The notes: a model not told the origin generated them from the sequence alone. DNA of 64,000 bases from Cellulophaga sp. RHA19 (GCF_002813425.1 NZ_PHUL01000001.1:3293001-3357000), one strand, 5' to 3'. Counted from the stretch's first letter, positions 36,475 through 46,707 are shown. Translations and numbers: made by a program.

Positions 36475-38283
36475 ATGGCAGATACAGAAAAAGATATCCT
36501 ACGCGGAGGTCAATTCTTAGTAAAAGAAACAAATTGCGAAGACGTTTTTACTCCTGAAGATTTTTCAGAAGAACAAACAATGATGAAAGAAGCGGTAGCT
36601 GAATTCAACGAACGTGAAATTATAGCGCACAAAGCAAGGTTTGAAGCTAAAGATTATGCATTAACGGAAGAAGTTATGCGTAAAGCTGGAGAATTAGGCT
36701 TTTTAGGTGTTGCCGTACCAGAAGCGTACAATGGTTTAGGAATGGGCTTTGTATCTACAGTATTAACGTGTGATTATATCTCTAGTGGTACAGGTTCTTT
36801 TAGTACTGCTTTTGGTGCACATACAGGTATAGGTACTATGCCAATTACTCTTTATGGTACAGAGGAACAAAAACAAAAATACGTTCCTAAATTAGCTACT
36901 GGCGAGTGGTTTGGCGCTTACTGTTTAACAGAGCCAGGTGCAGGGTCTGATGCTAACTCAGGCAAAACTACTGCTGCACTTTCTGAGGATGGAAAATCGT
37001 ACAAAATTAACGGACAAAAAATGTGGATATCAAATGCAGGTTTCTGTAGCTTGATGATTGTTTTTGCTCGTATTGAAGATGATAAAAACATTACAGGTTT
37101 TATTGTTGAGTATGATCCAGAAAATGCAAACGGAATTACATTAGGTGAAGAAGAGCATAAATTAGGTATTAGAGCTTCATCTACAAGACAAGTTTTCTTT
37201 AACGATACTGTTGTTCCTGCAGAAAATATGCTTGCCGGTCGTGGAGAAGGATTTAAAATTGCAATGAACGCATTAAACGTTGGTCGTATTAAATTAGCTG
37301 CTGCTTGTTTAGATTCTCAACGTAGAATTGTAACAACAGGTGTACAATATGCTAACGAGCGTAAGCAATTTAAAACTCCTATTTCAGACTTTGGAGCTAT
37401 TAAAATAAAATTAGCAGAAATGGCAACTAACGCTTACGTTGGTGAGTCTGCAACATACAGAGCTTCTAAAAATATAGAAGACCGTATTGCTATGCGTGAA
37501 GCTGCTGGTAACACACACCAAGAGGCAGAACTTAAAGGTGTAGAAGAATATGCTATTGAGTGTTCTATATTAAAAGTTGCAGTATCAGAAGATGTACAGA
37601 GTTGTGCAGATGAAGGTATTCAAATTTTTGGAGGTATGGGCTTTTCTGAAGAGACACCTATGGAAGCTGCTTGGAGAGATGCTCGTATTGCTCGTATATA
37701 CGAAGGTACAAACGAAATTAACCGTATGCTTTCTGTAGGTATGTTGGTTAAAAAAGCAATGAAAGGTCACGTAGATTTATTAGGCCCTGCTAGTGAAGTA
37801 CAAAGTGAACTAATGGGTATACCATCTTTTGAAACTCCAGATTTTTCTGAGTTGTTTTCAGAAGAAAAAGTAATGATTAAAAAGTTAAAGAAAACTTTTT
37901 TAATGGTTGCTGGTGGTGCTGTTCAAAAATTTGGACCGCAATTAGAAGAACACCAACAGTTATTAATTGCTGCTGCTGACATTTTAATTGAAATTTATAT
38001 GGCAGAATCTGCTATTCTTAGAACTGAGAAAAATGCCAAACGTTTTGGTGAAGATTCTCAGAAAACACAAATAGCAATGTCTAAATTATATTTATACAAC
38101 GCTGTAGATATTATTGAGAAAAAAGGTAAAGAAAGTATTATTTCTTTTGCTGAAGGTGATGAGCAACGTATGATGTTAATGGGACTTAAACGTTTTACTA
38201 AGTACCAAAACTACCCAGACATTGTAGACTTACGTAATGAAATTGCTGAAAAAGTAAAAGCTGAAAACAAATATTGTTTTTAA
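36475..38283 (+). CDS. fadE: Acyl-CoA dehydrogenase
   Basis: FAD-dependent first step of beta-oxidation, 602 residues, the long form with a C-terminal extension as in Bacillus FadE. Visible motifs are YCLTEPGAGSDANSGKTTA (FAD and substrate contact), the strand MWISNAGFCSLMIVFARIED, and the late IFGGMGFSEETPMEAAWRDARIARIYEGTNEI that carries the catalytic Glu. The extra 150 C-terminal residues are helical. It is the last gene of the operon, followed by a terminator. Confidence 0.94.
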   Translation: MADTEKDILRGGQFLVKETNCEDVFTPEDFSEEQTMMKEAVAEFNEREIIAHKARFEAKDYALTEEVMRKAGELGFLGVAVPEAYNGLGMGFVSTVLTCDYISSGTGSFSTAFGAHTGIGTMPITLYGTEEQKQKYVPKLATGEWFGAYCLTEPGAGSDANSGKTTAALSEDGKSYKINGQKMWISNAGFCSLMIVFARIEDDKNITGFIVEYDPENANGITLGEEEHKLGIRASSTRQVFFNDTVVPAENMLAGRGEGFKIAMNALNVGRIKLAAACLDSQRRIVTTGVQYANERKQFKTPISDFGAIKIKLAEMATNAYVGESATYRASKNIEDRIAMREAAGNTHQEAELKGVEEYAIECSILKVAVSEDVQSCADEGIQIFGGMGFSEETPMEAAWRDARIARIYEGTNEINRMLSVGMLVKKAMKGHVDLLGPASEVQSELMGIPSFETPDFSELFSEEKVMIKKLKKTFLMVAGGAVQKFGPQLEEHQQLLIAAADILIEIYMAESAILRTEKNAKRFGEDSQKTQIAMSKLYLYNAVDIIEKKGKESIISFAEGDEQRMMLMGLKRFTKYQNYPDIVDLRNEIAEKVKAENKYCF

Positions 38284-38384
38284 CAGATAAAACCGTACAT
38301 TTACAAAGATACAACCTACATAGATTTAGCTTGTATACAATGATTGACTAATTCAAATTGAAGCTTATAAAGCAGAGATTTAAC

Positions 38385-38414
38385 AAAACCATCAGTTTTA
38401 CTGATGGTTTTTTG
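38385..38414 (+). terminator. fad operon terminator
   Basis: AACCATCAG and CTGATGGTT form a stem with loop TTTTA, followed by TTTTG and more T residues. Confidence 0.8.
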
Positions 38415-38460
38415 TTTTTAAAAGGCCTAATTTTACAACTAGTATTTTAAATGCATAAGA

Positions 38461-39876
38461 TTGAAAAAATTAGTTGAAGCATACAGTCCAGAAAACTTTA
38501 GAAAAAGGGGGCACGAGTTAATAAATGAACTAGCAGACCATTTTGAAAACACTTTAGAAAATAAGAACAACAAAACCATACATTGGAATCAGCCAAAGGA
38601 TGAACATCTTTTCTGGAAAGATTATTTAAAAAATAGTGATGAAAAAAACTTATTTGGCACAATAATTAGTCACTCTATACACGTACATAATCCAAAATAC
38701 ATTGGTCACCAAGTAACCCCTACCCTACCAATAACAGCATTAAGCGCACTTGTAAGCGCTTCTTTAAACAATGGTATGGCTGTTTATGAAATGGGAGTTG
38801 CTGCCTCTGCTATAGAACGTATAGTTACAGATTATCTATGTAAAAAAGCAGGTTATACACAAGCCGCAAATGGCATATTAACATCTGGTGGTACGCTGGC
38901 TAATTTAACCGCATTACTTACAGCACGCAAATCAAAAGCATCTACAAATGTATGGGCACAAGGTAGCACCAACTCATTAGGAATTATGGTTAGTGAAGAA
39001 GCGCATTATTGTGTAGACAGAGCAGCTAGAATTATGGGTTTAGGCGATGCTGGAATTATAAAAATACCTTCTACCGAAAATTTTAATATGAATCTGAATT
39101 TGCTTGAGCAATATTATCAAAAAGCAAAAGAGAATGATATAGAAGTATTTGCTATTGTAGGTAGTGCACCCTCTACATCTACTGGTATTTATGATAATTT
39201 AGATGCCATTGCAAACTTTAGCCAAGAAAAAAACATATGGTTTCATGTTGATGGTGCTCACGGTGGTGCAGCTATATTTTCTAAAACCTACAAACACACT
39301 GTAAGGGGTATAGAAAAAGCTGATTCTATTGTTATTGATGGTCATAAAATGATGATGATGCCAGCACTAACCACTGCCCTACTATTTAAGGATGGCAATA
39401 CATCACACGCTACTTTTAGTCAAAAAGCAGATTATTTATTAGAAGAATCTAAAGAGGAAGACTGGTATAATATTGCAAAACGCACGTTTGAGTGCACTAA
39501 AACAATGGCAAGCATACATTGGTATACAATTTTAAAAACTTATGGAGATGAGATTTTTGATGAATATGTTACCACGCTTTATGACTTAGGTCATCAGTTT
39601 GCAGAAATGGTTGTTGCAGATCCAAATTTTGAAATTGCAGTACAACCTGCATCAAACATTGTATGCTTTAGATATGTTAACCAAAACTTATCAGAAAAAG
39701 AAACAAATACTTTAAATGAAAAAATTCGTCAATCTATATTAGAAAAAGGAGAATTTTACATTGTACAAACAAAACTAAGAGGTATACATTATTTACGTGT
39801 TACTATTATGAATCCTTTTACAACCAAGGTACATTTAAAGCAATTACTAGAATGTGTTTTAGAAGAAATTAACTAA
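38461..39876 (+). CDS. PLP-dependent group II decarboxylase
   Basis: Amino-acid decarboxylase of the aromatic-L-amino-acid/glutamate decarboxylase family, 471 residues. It contains the substrate region TSGGTLANLTALLTAR, the cofactor aspartate in WFHVDGAHGGAAIFS and the cofactor lysine Lys296 in VIDGHKMMMMP. The start is TTG at 38461. The only nearby ATG (38451) is out of frame, and KKLVEAYSPENFRKRGHEL is the natural N-terminus. The substrate is not obvious; aromatic amino acids, glutamate, aspartate or diaminobutyrate are all possible in this family. It is a single-gene unit between terminators. Confidence 0.85.
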   Translation: MKKLVEAYSPENFRKRGHELINELADHFENTLENKNNKTIHWNQPKDEHLFWKDYLKNSDEKNLFGTIISHSIHVHNPKYIGHQVTPTLPITALSALVSASLNNGMAVYEMGVAASAIERIVTDYLCKKAGYTQAANGILTSGGTLANLTALLTARKSKASTNVWAQGSTNSLGIMVSEEAHYCVDRAARIMGLGDAGIIKIPSTENFNMNLNLLEQYYQKAKENDIEVFAIVGSAPSTSTGIYDNLDAIANFSQEKNIWFHVDGAHGGAAIFSKTYKHTVRGIEKADSIVIDGHKMMMMPALTTALLFKDGNTSHATFSQKADYLLEESKEEDWYNIAKRTFECTKTMASIHWYTILKTYGDEIFDEYVTTLYDLGHQFAEMVVADPNFEIAVQPASNIVCFRYVNQNLSEKETNTLNEKIRQSILEKGEFYIVQTKLRGIHYLRVTIMNPFTTKVHLKQLLECVLEEIN

Positions 39877-39878
39877 AA

Positions 39879-39919
39879 CAAAACCCTTATCTTTTATATA
39901 GATAAGGGTTTTGCTTTTA
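39879..39919. terminator. Bidirectional intrinsic terminator
   Basis: AAAACCCTTATC pairs with GATAAGGGTTTT around a 9-base loop. It lies between two converging genes and can serve both. Confidence 0.8.
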
Positions 39920-39937
39920 TTCAAAAAAACTACAAAA

Positions 39938-41740
39938 TTATTCTCTCATAGATTCTAGTACTTTTTCATCATTCTCCTTAGCAGAAAAATTAAGTGCACA
40001 TTCTATTAATGCTAAATGAGAGTATGCCTGCGGAAAGTTACCTAAGAGTCTTTTTGTTTTAAAATCTACATCTTCACTAAACAATCCTAAATGGTTGCTA
40101 TAGCCTAGTAACCTATCAAAATACATACGTGCTTTTTCTTCTTCTCCTATTTTAAATAAGCTATTTATAAACCAAAAAGTACAAATTGTAAACGATGACG
40201 ATGGCAACCCAAAATCATCTTCATTTTTATATCTATACAACAAACCATCGTTGCATAAGTTGTTCTCTATAGCTTTTACCGTTGCTACAAATTTAGGATG
40301 TTTTGCGTGTATAAAACCGTAAGATTCCATTAACAAAACAGATGCGTCTAAATAAGTAGAACCGTAAGACTGGGTAAACGCATTGACTTCATCATTCCAA
40401 GCATTATCTAGAATGTCTTTTTTAATTGCCTGCTCTAACCTAGTCCATTTTTCAATTTTGTGCGACTTATTAAAAATTCTAGCAACTTTAATAGCTCTAT
40501 CTATTGCAACCCAACATAAAACTTTAGAAAAGGTAAAGTGACGATCTTCTGCTCTAAATTCCCAAATTCCCTTGTCTGCCTCTTTCCAGTGTTTATCTAC
40601 TATCCAAACAATACCTTTTGTTATTCCCCAGAGATCTTCTCCATTTTCTAAGTCTGTAGAAAACTTTACTAGTTGCTCATAAATAACATCCATAAGAATG
40701 CCATAAATATCGTTCTGCTTTTGCTTGTATGCAGCATTACCAACGCGTACAGGTTTAGAGCCTTTGTAACCGTCTAAATGCTCTAGTGTCTCTTCTGTAA
40801 GTTCTTTTTCGCCATTAATACCGTACATAATTTGCAATTTTTCATCCTTATCTGGTATAAGATTTATTATAAATTGCAAGTATCTTTTGGCTACGTTTTT
40901 GTGTCCAAGCTCAGACATTACTTTTATAACCATAGAAGCATCTCTAATCCAACAAAAACGATAATCCCAGTTTCTTACTTCTCCAATAGTTTCTGGTAAA
41001 GATGTGGTTGCAGCGGCCAAAACAGCTCCAGTTTTATCGTAAGTTAATAGCTTTAAGGTTATGGAACTCCTGTTTATTTCTTTATTGTATAAATGATACT
41101 TAGGAATTTTTCCACTCCAGTTTAACCAATAAACTTTGGTGCGTTGTTGTTCTAAATAAACTTTTTTTACTGATGGCGAAAAAATCTTTTCATTGTACCC
41201 AAATAAAAAATAACCATCTTGGGTAAGCTCTATTTCATTACCACTAACTACACGTTCTTTATTAAAAGAAGTGTATAAAAAAACGGTATCAAACTTTTCT
41301 CCGTGTGTTAAACTAGTAATAAATTCTTTTTTTATATAAGTTTTTGTTTCGCCAGCTGCATATTCTAACTTAGGATTGTACAATACTTTAAAAGTAGGTT
41401 TACCAGACACATACCTTATATAGCGTATAATTTCTGGTGGTGAGTAATACGAACCGTCTTCAGTCTTATATCTTGGCATAAAATCACGTACTTCAAAAAT
41501 ATGATTACCATTAGTATATGTAGTAACTAATATTGCAGTTTGTGTTATATAATTCTGAGTAATTTTATAATCGCTACTTGTTAGGATTTCAAAACTACCA
41601 CCTTTATTTTCATCTAAAATTTTAGCAAAAACTGAGGAAGAATCAAATGCAGGCAAACAGCTCCATTCAATTGCACCATTCTTAGAGATAAGGGCTGCGC
41701 TTCTACAATTTCCTATAATTCCATAGTCTAAATTATCCAT
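39938..41740 (-). CDS. GH15 family glycoside hydrolase (possible trehalase)
   Basis: Glucoamylase-fold enzyme, 600 residues, no signal peptide, so cytoplasmic. The N-terminal beta domain begins DYGIIGNCRSAALISKNGAIEW. The (alpha/alpha)6 domain shows VRNWDYRFCWIRDASMVIK, the catalytic region LEHLDGYKGSKPVRVGNAA and WEFRAEDRHFTFSKVLCWVA. In mycobacteria a GH15 of this layout is a trehalase. The divergent OtsA-OtsB fusion next door makes trehalose hydrolysis a good guess here, but glucoamylase activity is not excluded. Confidence 0.85.
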   Translation of the reverse strand: MDNLDYGIIGNCRSAALISKNGAIEWSCLPAFDSSSVFAKILDENKGGSFEILTSSDYKITQNYITQTAILVTTYTNGNHIFEVRDFMPRYKTEDGSYYSPPEIIRYIRYVSGKPTFKVLYNPKLEYAAGETKTYIKKEFITSLTHGEKFDTVFLYTSFNKERVVSGNEIELTQDGYFLFGYNEKIFSPSVKKVYLEQQRTKVYWLNWSGKIPKYHLYNKEINRSSITLKLLTYDKTGAVLAAATTSLPETIGEVRNWDYRFCWIRDASMVIKVMSELGHKNVAKRYLQFIINLIPDKDEKLQIMYGINGEKELTEETLEHLDGYKGSKPVRVGNAAYKQKQNDIYGILMDVIYEQLVKFSTDLENGEDLWGITKGIVWIVDKHWKEADKGIWEFRAEDRHFTFSKVLCWVAIDRAIKVARIFNKSHKIEKWTRLEQAIKKDILDNAWNDEVNAFTQSYGSTYLDASVLLMESYGFIHAKHPKFVATVKAIENNLCNDGLLYRYKNEDDFGLPSSSFTICTFWFINSLFKIGEEEKARMYFDRLLGYSNHLGLFSEDVDFKTKRLLGNFPQAYSHLALIECALNFSAKENDEKVLESMRE

Positions 41741-41842
41741 ATAATAAATTAGGGTTAAACATTTCTAATTAGTAGGTTTTATTACCAATTTTATCGAAAT
41801 TTATACAAAAATCAATTAAATTCTAGCAAAAAATACCGATTT

Positions 41843-44050
41843 ATGAGTAAAACTATCATTATCTCAAATAGACTACCAGTACAATTAGAAATTCATAATA
41901 ATGAAATAAAAACAACACCTAGTGTTGGCGGATTGGCAACTGGTATGAAATCTGTACACTCTGGAAGTAATGATTTATGGATAGGATGGAGTGGTTTAAC
42001 AGATGAAAATATACCAGAAGGTTTAGAAAGTAATATTGATGCTACCTTAAAAGATCACGGTTGTGCTAAAGTTAAATTAAATGCAGAAGAGGTAGATGGA
42101 TTTTATTTTGGATTTAGTAATAGAACTATTTGGCCTTTATTTCATTATTTTTTAGAGTATTCTGAATTTGAACTTGATAATTGGGAAATATACAAAGCCG
42201 TAAATCAAAAATTTGCAGATGAAATTATAGCCAAAGCAGATGATGATGATATTATTTGGGTACACGACTACCAATTAATGCTAGTACCACAAATGGTTAA
42301 AGAAAAAAAACCAGATATTTCCATTGGTTTCTTTTTACATATTCCTTTTCCGTCTTACGAAATTTTTAGAACGCTACCTTGGCGTGAAGAAATTTTACGA
42401 GGCTTAATGGGGTCAGACCTTATTGGTTTTCATACCTATGATTACGAAAGACATTTTTTAAGTTCTGTTAGACGTTTACTTGGTTTAGACGTTAGCTTTA
42501 ATGAAGTACATATAGAAAACAGAATTGTAAAAGTAGATTCTTTTCCTATGGGAATAGATTATAAAAAATTTAGTGAAGCTGGTAAAGCAAACTCATTAAA
42601 CGCTACAGAAAACCAGTCAGATTTTCAACAACGATTAAACGCTCACAAAGCATCTACTAAAGACGCTAAACTAATTTTATCTATAGATAGGTTAGATTAC
42701 ACTAAAGGAATTGCAAAAAGATTAAACGCTTTTGAGTATTTTTTAAACAAGCATCCAGAGTATAAAGAAAAAGTTAGACTAATAATCTTAGCCGTACCAT
42801 CTAGATCTAACGTGCCACAATACCAACTACTGAAAAAAGAAGTTGATGAATTGGTTGGTAGAATTAACGGAGAATTTTCTACAGTGAACTGGACACCAAT
42901 ATGGTATTTCTACAGGTCTATGCCTTTTGAAAACTTAATAGATTTATATACCTCTTGTGATATTGCTTGGCTTACTCCTATTCGTGATGGTATGAACCTT
43001 GTTGCTAAAGAATATATTGCTACTAGAACAGACAAAACAGGGGTTTTAATTTTAAGTGAAATGGCTGGCTCTGCTAATGAAATGAACGAGTCTTTACTAA
43101 TTAACCCTAATAACTTTGAGCAAACTGTAGAAGCGCTGCAGCAAGCAATTAATATGCCTGTAGAAGAGCAACAAGAACGTAATGATATTTTGCAAAAAAG
43201 ACTAGAGCGTTATAATGTAGAAAAATGGGCTAACGACTTTGTAAATTCTTTAAAAGAACAAAAAGAAAATAGCATTTCTTATGTATCTAAAAAATTAGGA
43301 AAAGAGCTTTTAAATACTGTAGAAAAAAACTACAAACTAGCTAAAAAGAAGTTATTATTTATAGATTATGATGGTACTTTAGCTGCCTTTAAAAACGATC
43401 CTCAAAAGGCTAGCCCAGACGAAGAGCTTTACACTTTATTAGATAATATTGCTGCACAACCAAATACAGATATGTACTTAATTAGCGGTAGAGATAAAGA
43501 AACTTTTACCAAGTGGTTTTTACATAAAAAATATAATATGATTGTAGAACACGGTGTTTGGATTTCTCAAAACGGAGAAGAATTTAGAATGCTAGAAAAT
43601 GTAAAGAAAGAATGGATGCAAAAAATTCATCCTGTTTTAGAATCATTTGTAGACCGTACACCTGGTAGTTTTATCGAAGAAAAAAATTATTCTTTAGCTT
43701 GGCATTATAGAAAAACAGATCCAGATTTTGGAAACAAAAGAGCAACAGAATTAAACACAGTACTTACCAGTTTAATTGCTAATGATGATTTAAGCGTACT
43801 AAATGGTAATAAAGTAATGGAAATTAAAAGTAGTAACGTAAACAAAGGTCGTGCTGCTATGCGTGTTTATAATGATGATACGTATGATTTTGTTTTTGCT
43901 ATTGGTGATGACTGGACAGATGAATTTATGTTTCAAGAATTACCAGAAAGTGCTATTACCGTAAAAGTAGGTCACCAAAAAACACAAGCAAAATATTATG
44001 TAGATGGTACTACAGATGTGCGCAAACTATTAAAACGTTTTATAGATTAA
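41843..44050 (+). CDS. otsAB: Trehalose-6-phosphate synthase/phosphatase fusion
   Basis: Two-domain enzyme of 735 residues making trehalose from UDP-glucose and glucose-6-phosphate. The GT20 synthase (about 1-475) shows VGGLATGMKSVH, IIWVHDYQLMLVPQM, HIPFPSYEIFRTLPWRE and SIDRLDYTKGIAKRL. The HAD-type phosphatase (about 500-735) shows LLFIDYDGTLAAF with the nucleophile Asp, EHGVWIS and AIGDDWTDEFMF. Such fusions are common in Bacteroidota. It is divergent from the GH15 gene across 102 bases, so synthesis and breakdown could share control. Confidence 0.95.
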   Translation: MSKTIIISNRLPVQLEIHNNEIKTTPSVGGLATGMKSVHSGSNDLWIGWSGLTDENIPEGLESNIDATLKDHGCAKVKLNAEEVDGFYFGFSNRTIWPLFHYFLEYSEFELDNWEIYKAVNQKFADEIIAKADDDDIIWVHDYQLMLVPQMVKEKKPDISIGFFLHIPFPSYEIFRTLPWREEILRGLMGSDLIGFHTYDYERHFLSSVRRLLGLDVSFNEVHIENRIVKVDSFPMGIDYKKFSEAGKANSLNATENQSDFQQRLNAHKASTKDAKLILSIDRLDYTKGIAKRLNAFEYFLNKHPEYKEKVRLIILAVPSRSNVPQYQLLKKEVDELVGRINGEFSTVNWTPIWYFYRSMPFENLIDLYTSCDIAWLTPIRDGMNLVAKEYIATRTDKTGVLILSEMAGSANEMNESLLINPNNFEQTVEALQQAINMPVEEQQERNDILQKRLERYNVEKWANDFVNSLKEQKENSISYVSKKLGKELLNTVEKNYKLAKKKLLFIDYDGTLAAFKNDPQKASPDEELYTLLDNIAAQPNTDMYLISGRDKETFTKWFLHKKYNMIVEHGVWISQNGEEFRMLENVKKEWMQKIHPVLESFVDRTPGSFIEEKNYSLAWHYRKTDPDFGNKRATELNTVLTSLIANDDLSVLNGNKVMEIKSSNVNKGRAAMRVYNDDTYDFVFAIGDDWTDEFMFQELPESAITVKVGHQKTQAKYYVDGTTDVRKLLKRFID

Positions 44051-44071
44051 TATTTTAGGATTTAGGTTTAG

Positions 44072-44079
44072 TACTTTTG
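44072..44079 (+). promoter_or_regulatory. -7 element before the MFS gene
   Basis: TACTTTTG matches TAnnTTTG. Its last three bases are the TTG that could be mistaken for a start codon at 44077. It supports ATG 44101 as the true start. Confidence 0.5.
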
Positions 44080-44100
44080 TACGACCAACCAAAAACCTAT

Positions 44101-45276
44101 ATGAATAGCTTAACAAGGAAATCCTATATTTTACCATTATTAATAGTATCGCAATTTGCGTGTACATCTTTATGGTTTGCTGGTAATGCTATTGTAGACG
44201 ATTTAGCTTTAAAAACCGGACTAGGAAACAGTATAATTGGTTATGTTTTATCCTCTGTACAATTAGGTTTTATATTAGGTACTTTGGTGTTTGCCTTATT
44301 AATGATTGCAGACCGGTTTTCACCATCTAAGGTTTTTGCAATTTGTGCTTTGTTTGCGGCATTATGCAATTTTAGTTTACTTGCAGATACTATTACCAAA
44401 TGGCACATTTTAGGTGCTAGATTCGGAACCGGTTTTTTTTTAGCCGGAATATATCCTGTAGGTATGAAAATTGCCTCTGATTATTACAAAAACGGACTTG
44501 GTAAAGCGTTAGGCTATTTAGTTGGTGCTTTAGTTCTAGGAACAGCTTTTCCTTTTTTAATTAGTGGCTTAAATTGGGGCAGTAATTACCAAACAATATT
44601 ACAAGCAACATCAATTTTAGCTTTACTAGGAGGCTTAGTAGTTGTTATTTTTGTTCCTAACGGACCTTACAGAAAACAAAGTTCTAAACTTAAACTAAAA
44701 GCAGGCGTACAATTGTTTAAAAATCCCATTTTTACAAAAGCTGCAATAGGTTACTTTGGTCATATGTGGGAACTCTATGCATTTTGGGCATTTACACCAT
44801 TAGCTATAAAAACAATAAACAACATACAAAACACCAACTATTCTGTTCCTATTTTCACCTTTATGGTTATTGCTTTAGGTGCAGTATCCTGTGCTGTTGG
44901 CGGCTCTTTTTCTAAAAAGCACGGTAGCTATAAAGTAGCTGTAATTGCTTTATTTATTTCTGGACTCTGCTGCTTTTTATCTCCTTTATTTTTTAAACTA
45001 CCTGCGCTATTTTTTATTATTAGTTGGTGTATTTGGGGAATGGCAGTAACAGCAGATTCTCCACAATTCTCTAGTCTAGTTGCACAAGCCGCACCAACAG
45101 AATTAAAAGGAACTGGACTTACACTTGTAAACTCTATAGGGTTTGCTATTAGCATTTTAAGTATTCAGCTTTTAGCAGCTTTAGCAACAAGCATTAATGC
45201 TTCTTTTATTTTCTTATTTTTAGGCATTGGACCACTTATTGGTTTATTTGCTTTACTTAAAAAGAAATACAACTAA
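44101..45276 (+). CDS. MFS transporter
   Basis: Twelve-helix major facilitator superfamily permease, 391 residues from ATG 44101. Helices begin at about 8. The helix 2-3 loop ALLMIADRFSPSKVF matches the MFS loop motif G-x-x-x-D-R-x-x in weakened form. ARFGTGFFLAGIYPVGMKIASDY lies in helices 4-5. The substrate is unknown; the sequence resembles CynX/NarK-like anion permeases only loosely. Twenty-seven bases follow otsAB and 19 bases precede the M28 peptidase, but it has its own promoter element. Confidence 0.85.
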   Translation: MNSLTRKSYILPLLIVSQFACTSLWFAGNAIVDDLALKTGLGNSIIGYVLSSVQLGFILGTLVFALLMIADRFSPSKVFAICALFAALCNFSLLADTITKWHILGARFGTGFFLAGIYPVGMKIASDYYKNGLGKALGYLVGALVLGTAFPFLISGLNWGSNYQTILQATSILALLGGLVVVIFVPNGPYRKQSSKLKLKAGVQLFKNPIFTKAAIGYFGHMWELYAFWAFTPLAIKTINNIQNTNYSVPIFTFMVIALGAVSCAVGGSFSKKHGSYKVAVIALFISGLCCFLSPLFFKLPALFFIISWCIWGMAVTADSPQFSSLVAQAAPTELKGTGLTLVNSIGFAISILSIQLLAALATSINASFIFLFLGIGPLIGLFALLKKKYN

Positions 45277-45295
45277 CTCACATAAAAACTAAAAA

Positions 45296-46633
45296 ATGAC
45301 TCTCAAAAAATTATTCTTACTATTATTTATTCTTGGTATAACGTTTACAAATGCACAAACAAACTCTAAAATTTACGATATTATTAATGCGGTTTCAGAA
45401 GAGCGCATTAAAAATGATATTACTACACTAGCTAACTTTGGCACACGTAACACCTTTAGTGACACTGTATCTAATACAAGAGGAATTGGAGCTGCAAGAA
45501 GATGGATAAAATCTGAATTTGACAAAATGTCTACCGAATGTAACAACTGCTTAAATGTATTTTATCAGAAAGATTTTGTTACAAAAAAAGGAAACGGTAG
45601 AGTACCACATGATGCGTGGGTTGTAAATGTTGTTGCTATACAAAAAGGCACAAAGTATCCTAACAGATATATAATTATGAGTGGCGATATAGACTCTAGA
45701 GCTAGTGACACTATGGATTTTACTACAGATGCTCCCGGCGCAAATGATAATGCTAGCGGTATGGCTGGCACAATGGAAGCTGCACGTGTCTTATCAAAAT
45801 ATAAATTTGAAAATAGTATAATTTATGTAGGTCTTTCTGGTGAAGAACAAGGCTTATTTGGTGGTGCTGGTTTAGCTAAATATGCCAAAGAAAAAGAATG
45901 GGATATTATTGGTATTCTAAATAATGATATGATTGGAAATATTAAAGGTGTTGATGGCGTAATAAGTAATAGGGATTTTAGAATTTTTTCTGAACCTGTA
46001 CCTGCAAACGAAACAGAAAGGCAACGTAAAGCAAGACGTTTTTATGGTGGTGAGGTAGACGGTATATCTCGCCAATTAGCACGCTACATTCACAAAAATG
46101 TAAAAACATATATGCCAGAAATGAATCCGATGATGATTTATAGGTTAGATAGATTTGGTAGAGGTGGGCATCACAGACCTTTTAACGATCTTGGTTTTCC
46201 TGGCATAAGAATAATGGAAGCGCATGAAAACTACACTCAACAACACCAAGATATTAGAACGGAAAATGGCATTGCTTATGGCGATGTTGTAGAACACGTT
46301 AATTTTGCATATGCTAAAAAACTAACTGCTGTAAATGCTATAACAATGGCTAATTTAGCTTGGGCCCCTCCTTCTCCTACAACAGTTAAAATTGGAGGTA
46401 TTGTAGAGGCTTCTGCCAAACTTGAGTGGTCGCCGGTAGAAGGTGCTTTAGGTTATAAAATATATTGGAGAGATACTACTTCGCCTACTTGGGACAACAG
46501 TAAATATGTAGGTAATGTTACAGAGCAAACTTTAAACGGTATTGTAATTGATAATTCATTTTTTGGTGTTGCAGCCGTTGGAAAAGATGGTTTTGAGAGT
46601 GTTGTAGTTTTTCCTAATAAAATTATGAGGTAG
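45296..46633 (+). CDS. Secreted M28 family metallopeptidase
   Basis: Exported zinc aminopeptidase-type protein, 445 residues, signal peptide ending TNAQ (about residue 21). Metal-site segments are MSGDIDSRASD, DAPGANDNASGMAGTMEAARVL, GLSGEEQGLFGGAG, LNNDMIGN and IMEAHENYTQQH. The bridging Asp, the Glu-Glu pair, the Asp and the last His are kept. The first zinc ligand, His in the usual GHxDS, is Asp here (GDIDS). The C-terminal 90 residues form a fibronectin-III-like domain (AKLEWSPVEGALGYKIYWRD). The likely role is peptide degradation in the periplasm or outside. Confidence 0.85.
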   Translation: MTLKKLFLLLFILGITFTNAQTNSKIYDIINAVSEERIKNDITTLANFGTRNTFSDTVSNTRGIGAARRWIKSEFDKMSTECNNCLNVFYQKDFVTKKGNGRVPHDAWVVNVVAIQKGTKYPNRYIIMSGDIDSRASDTMDFTTDAPGANDNASGMAGTMEAARVLSKYKFENSIIYVGLSGEEQGLFGGAGLAKYAKEKEWDIIGILNNDMIGNIKGVDGVISNRDFRIFSEPVPANETERQRKARRFYGGEVDGISRQLARYIHKNVKTYMPEMNPMMIYRLDRFGRGGHHRPFNDLGFPGIRIMEAHENYTQQHQDIRTENGIAYGDVVEHVNFAYAKKLTAVNAITMANLAWAPPSPTTVKIGGIVEASAKLEWSPVEGALGYKIYWRDTTSPTWDNSKYVGNVTEQTLNGIVIDNSFFGVAAVGKDGFESVVVFPNKIMR

Positions 46634-46677
46634 TTAACATTAACTTATTTTTAAAATTAAAGCTAAAGCTAAACACT

Positions 46678-46685
46678 TATATTTG
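46678..46685 (+). promoter_or_regulatory. -7 element before the FKBP gene
   Basis: TATATTTG matches the consensus 22 bases before ATG 46708. Confidence 0.5.
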
Positions 46686-46707
46686 CTAAGCTTAAAAAAA
46701 ACTATAA

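Noticed and set aside
44077..44100. TTG at 44077 as start of the MFS transporter
   Set aside because: The TTG is the end of a TAnnTTTG promoter element, so it lies upstream of the predicted transcript start. ATG 44101 gives a normal permease N-terminus.
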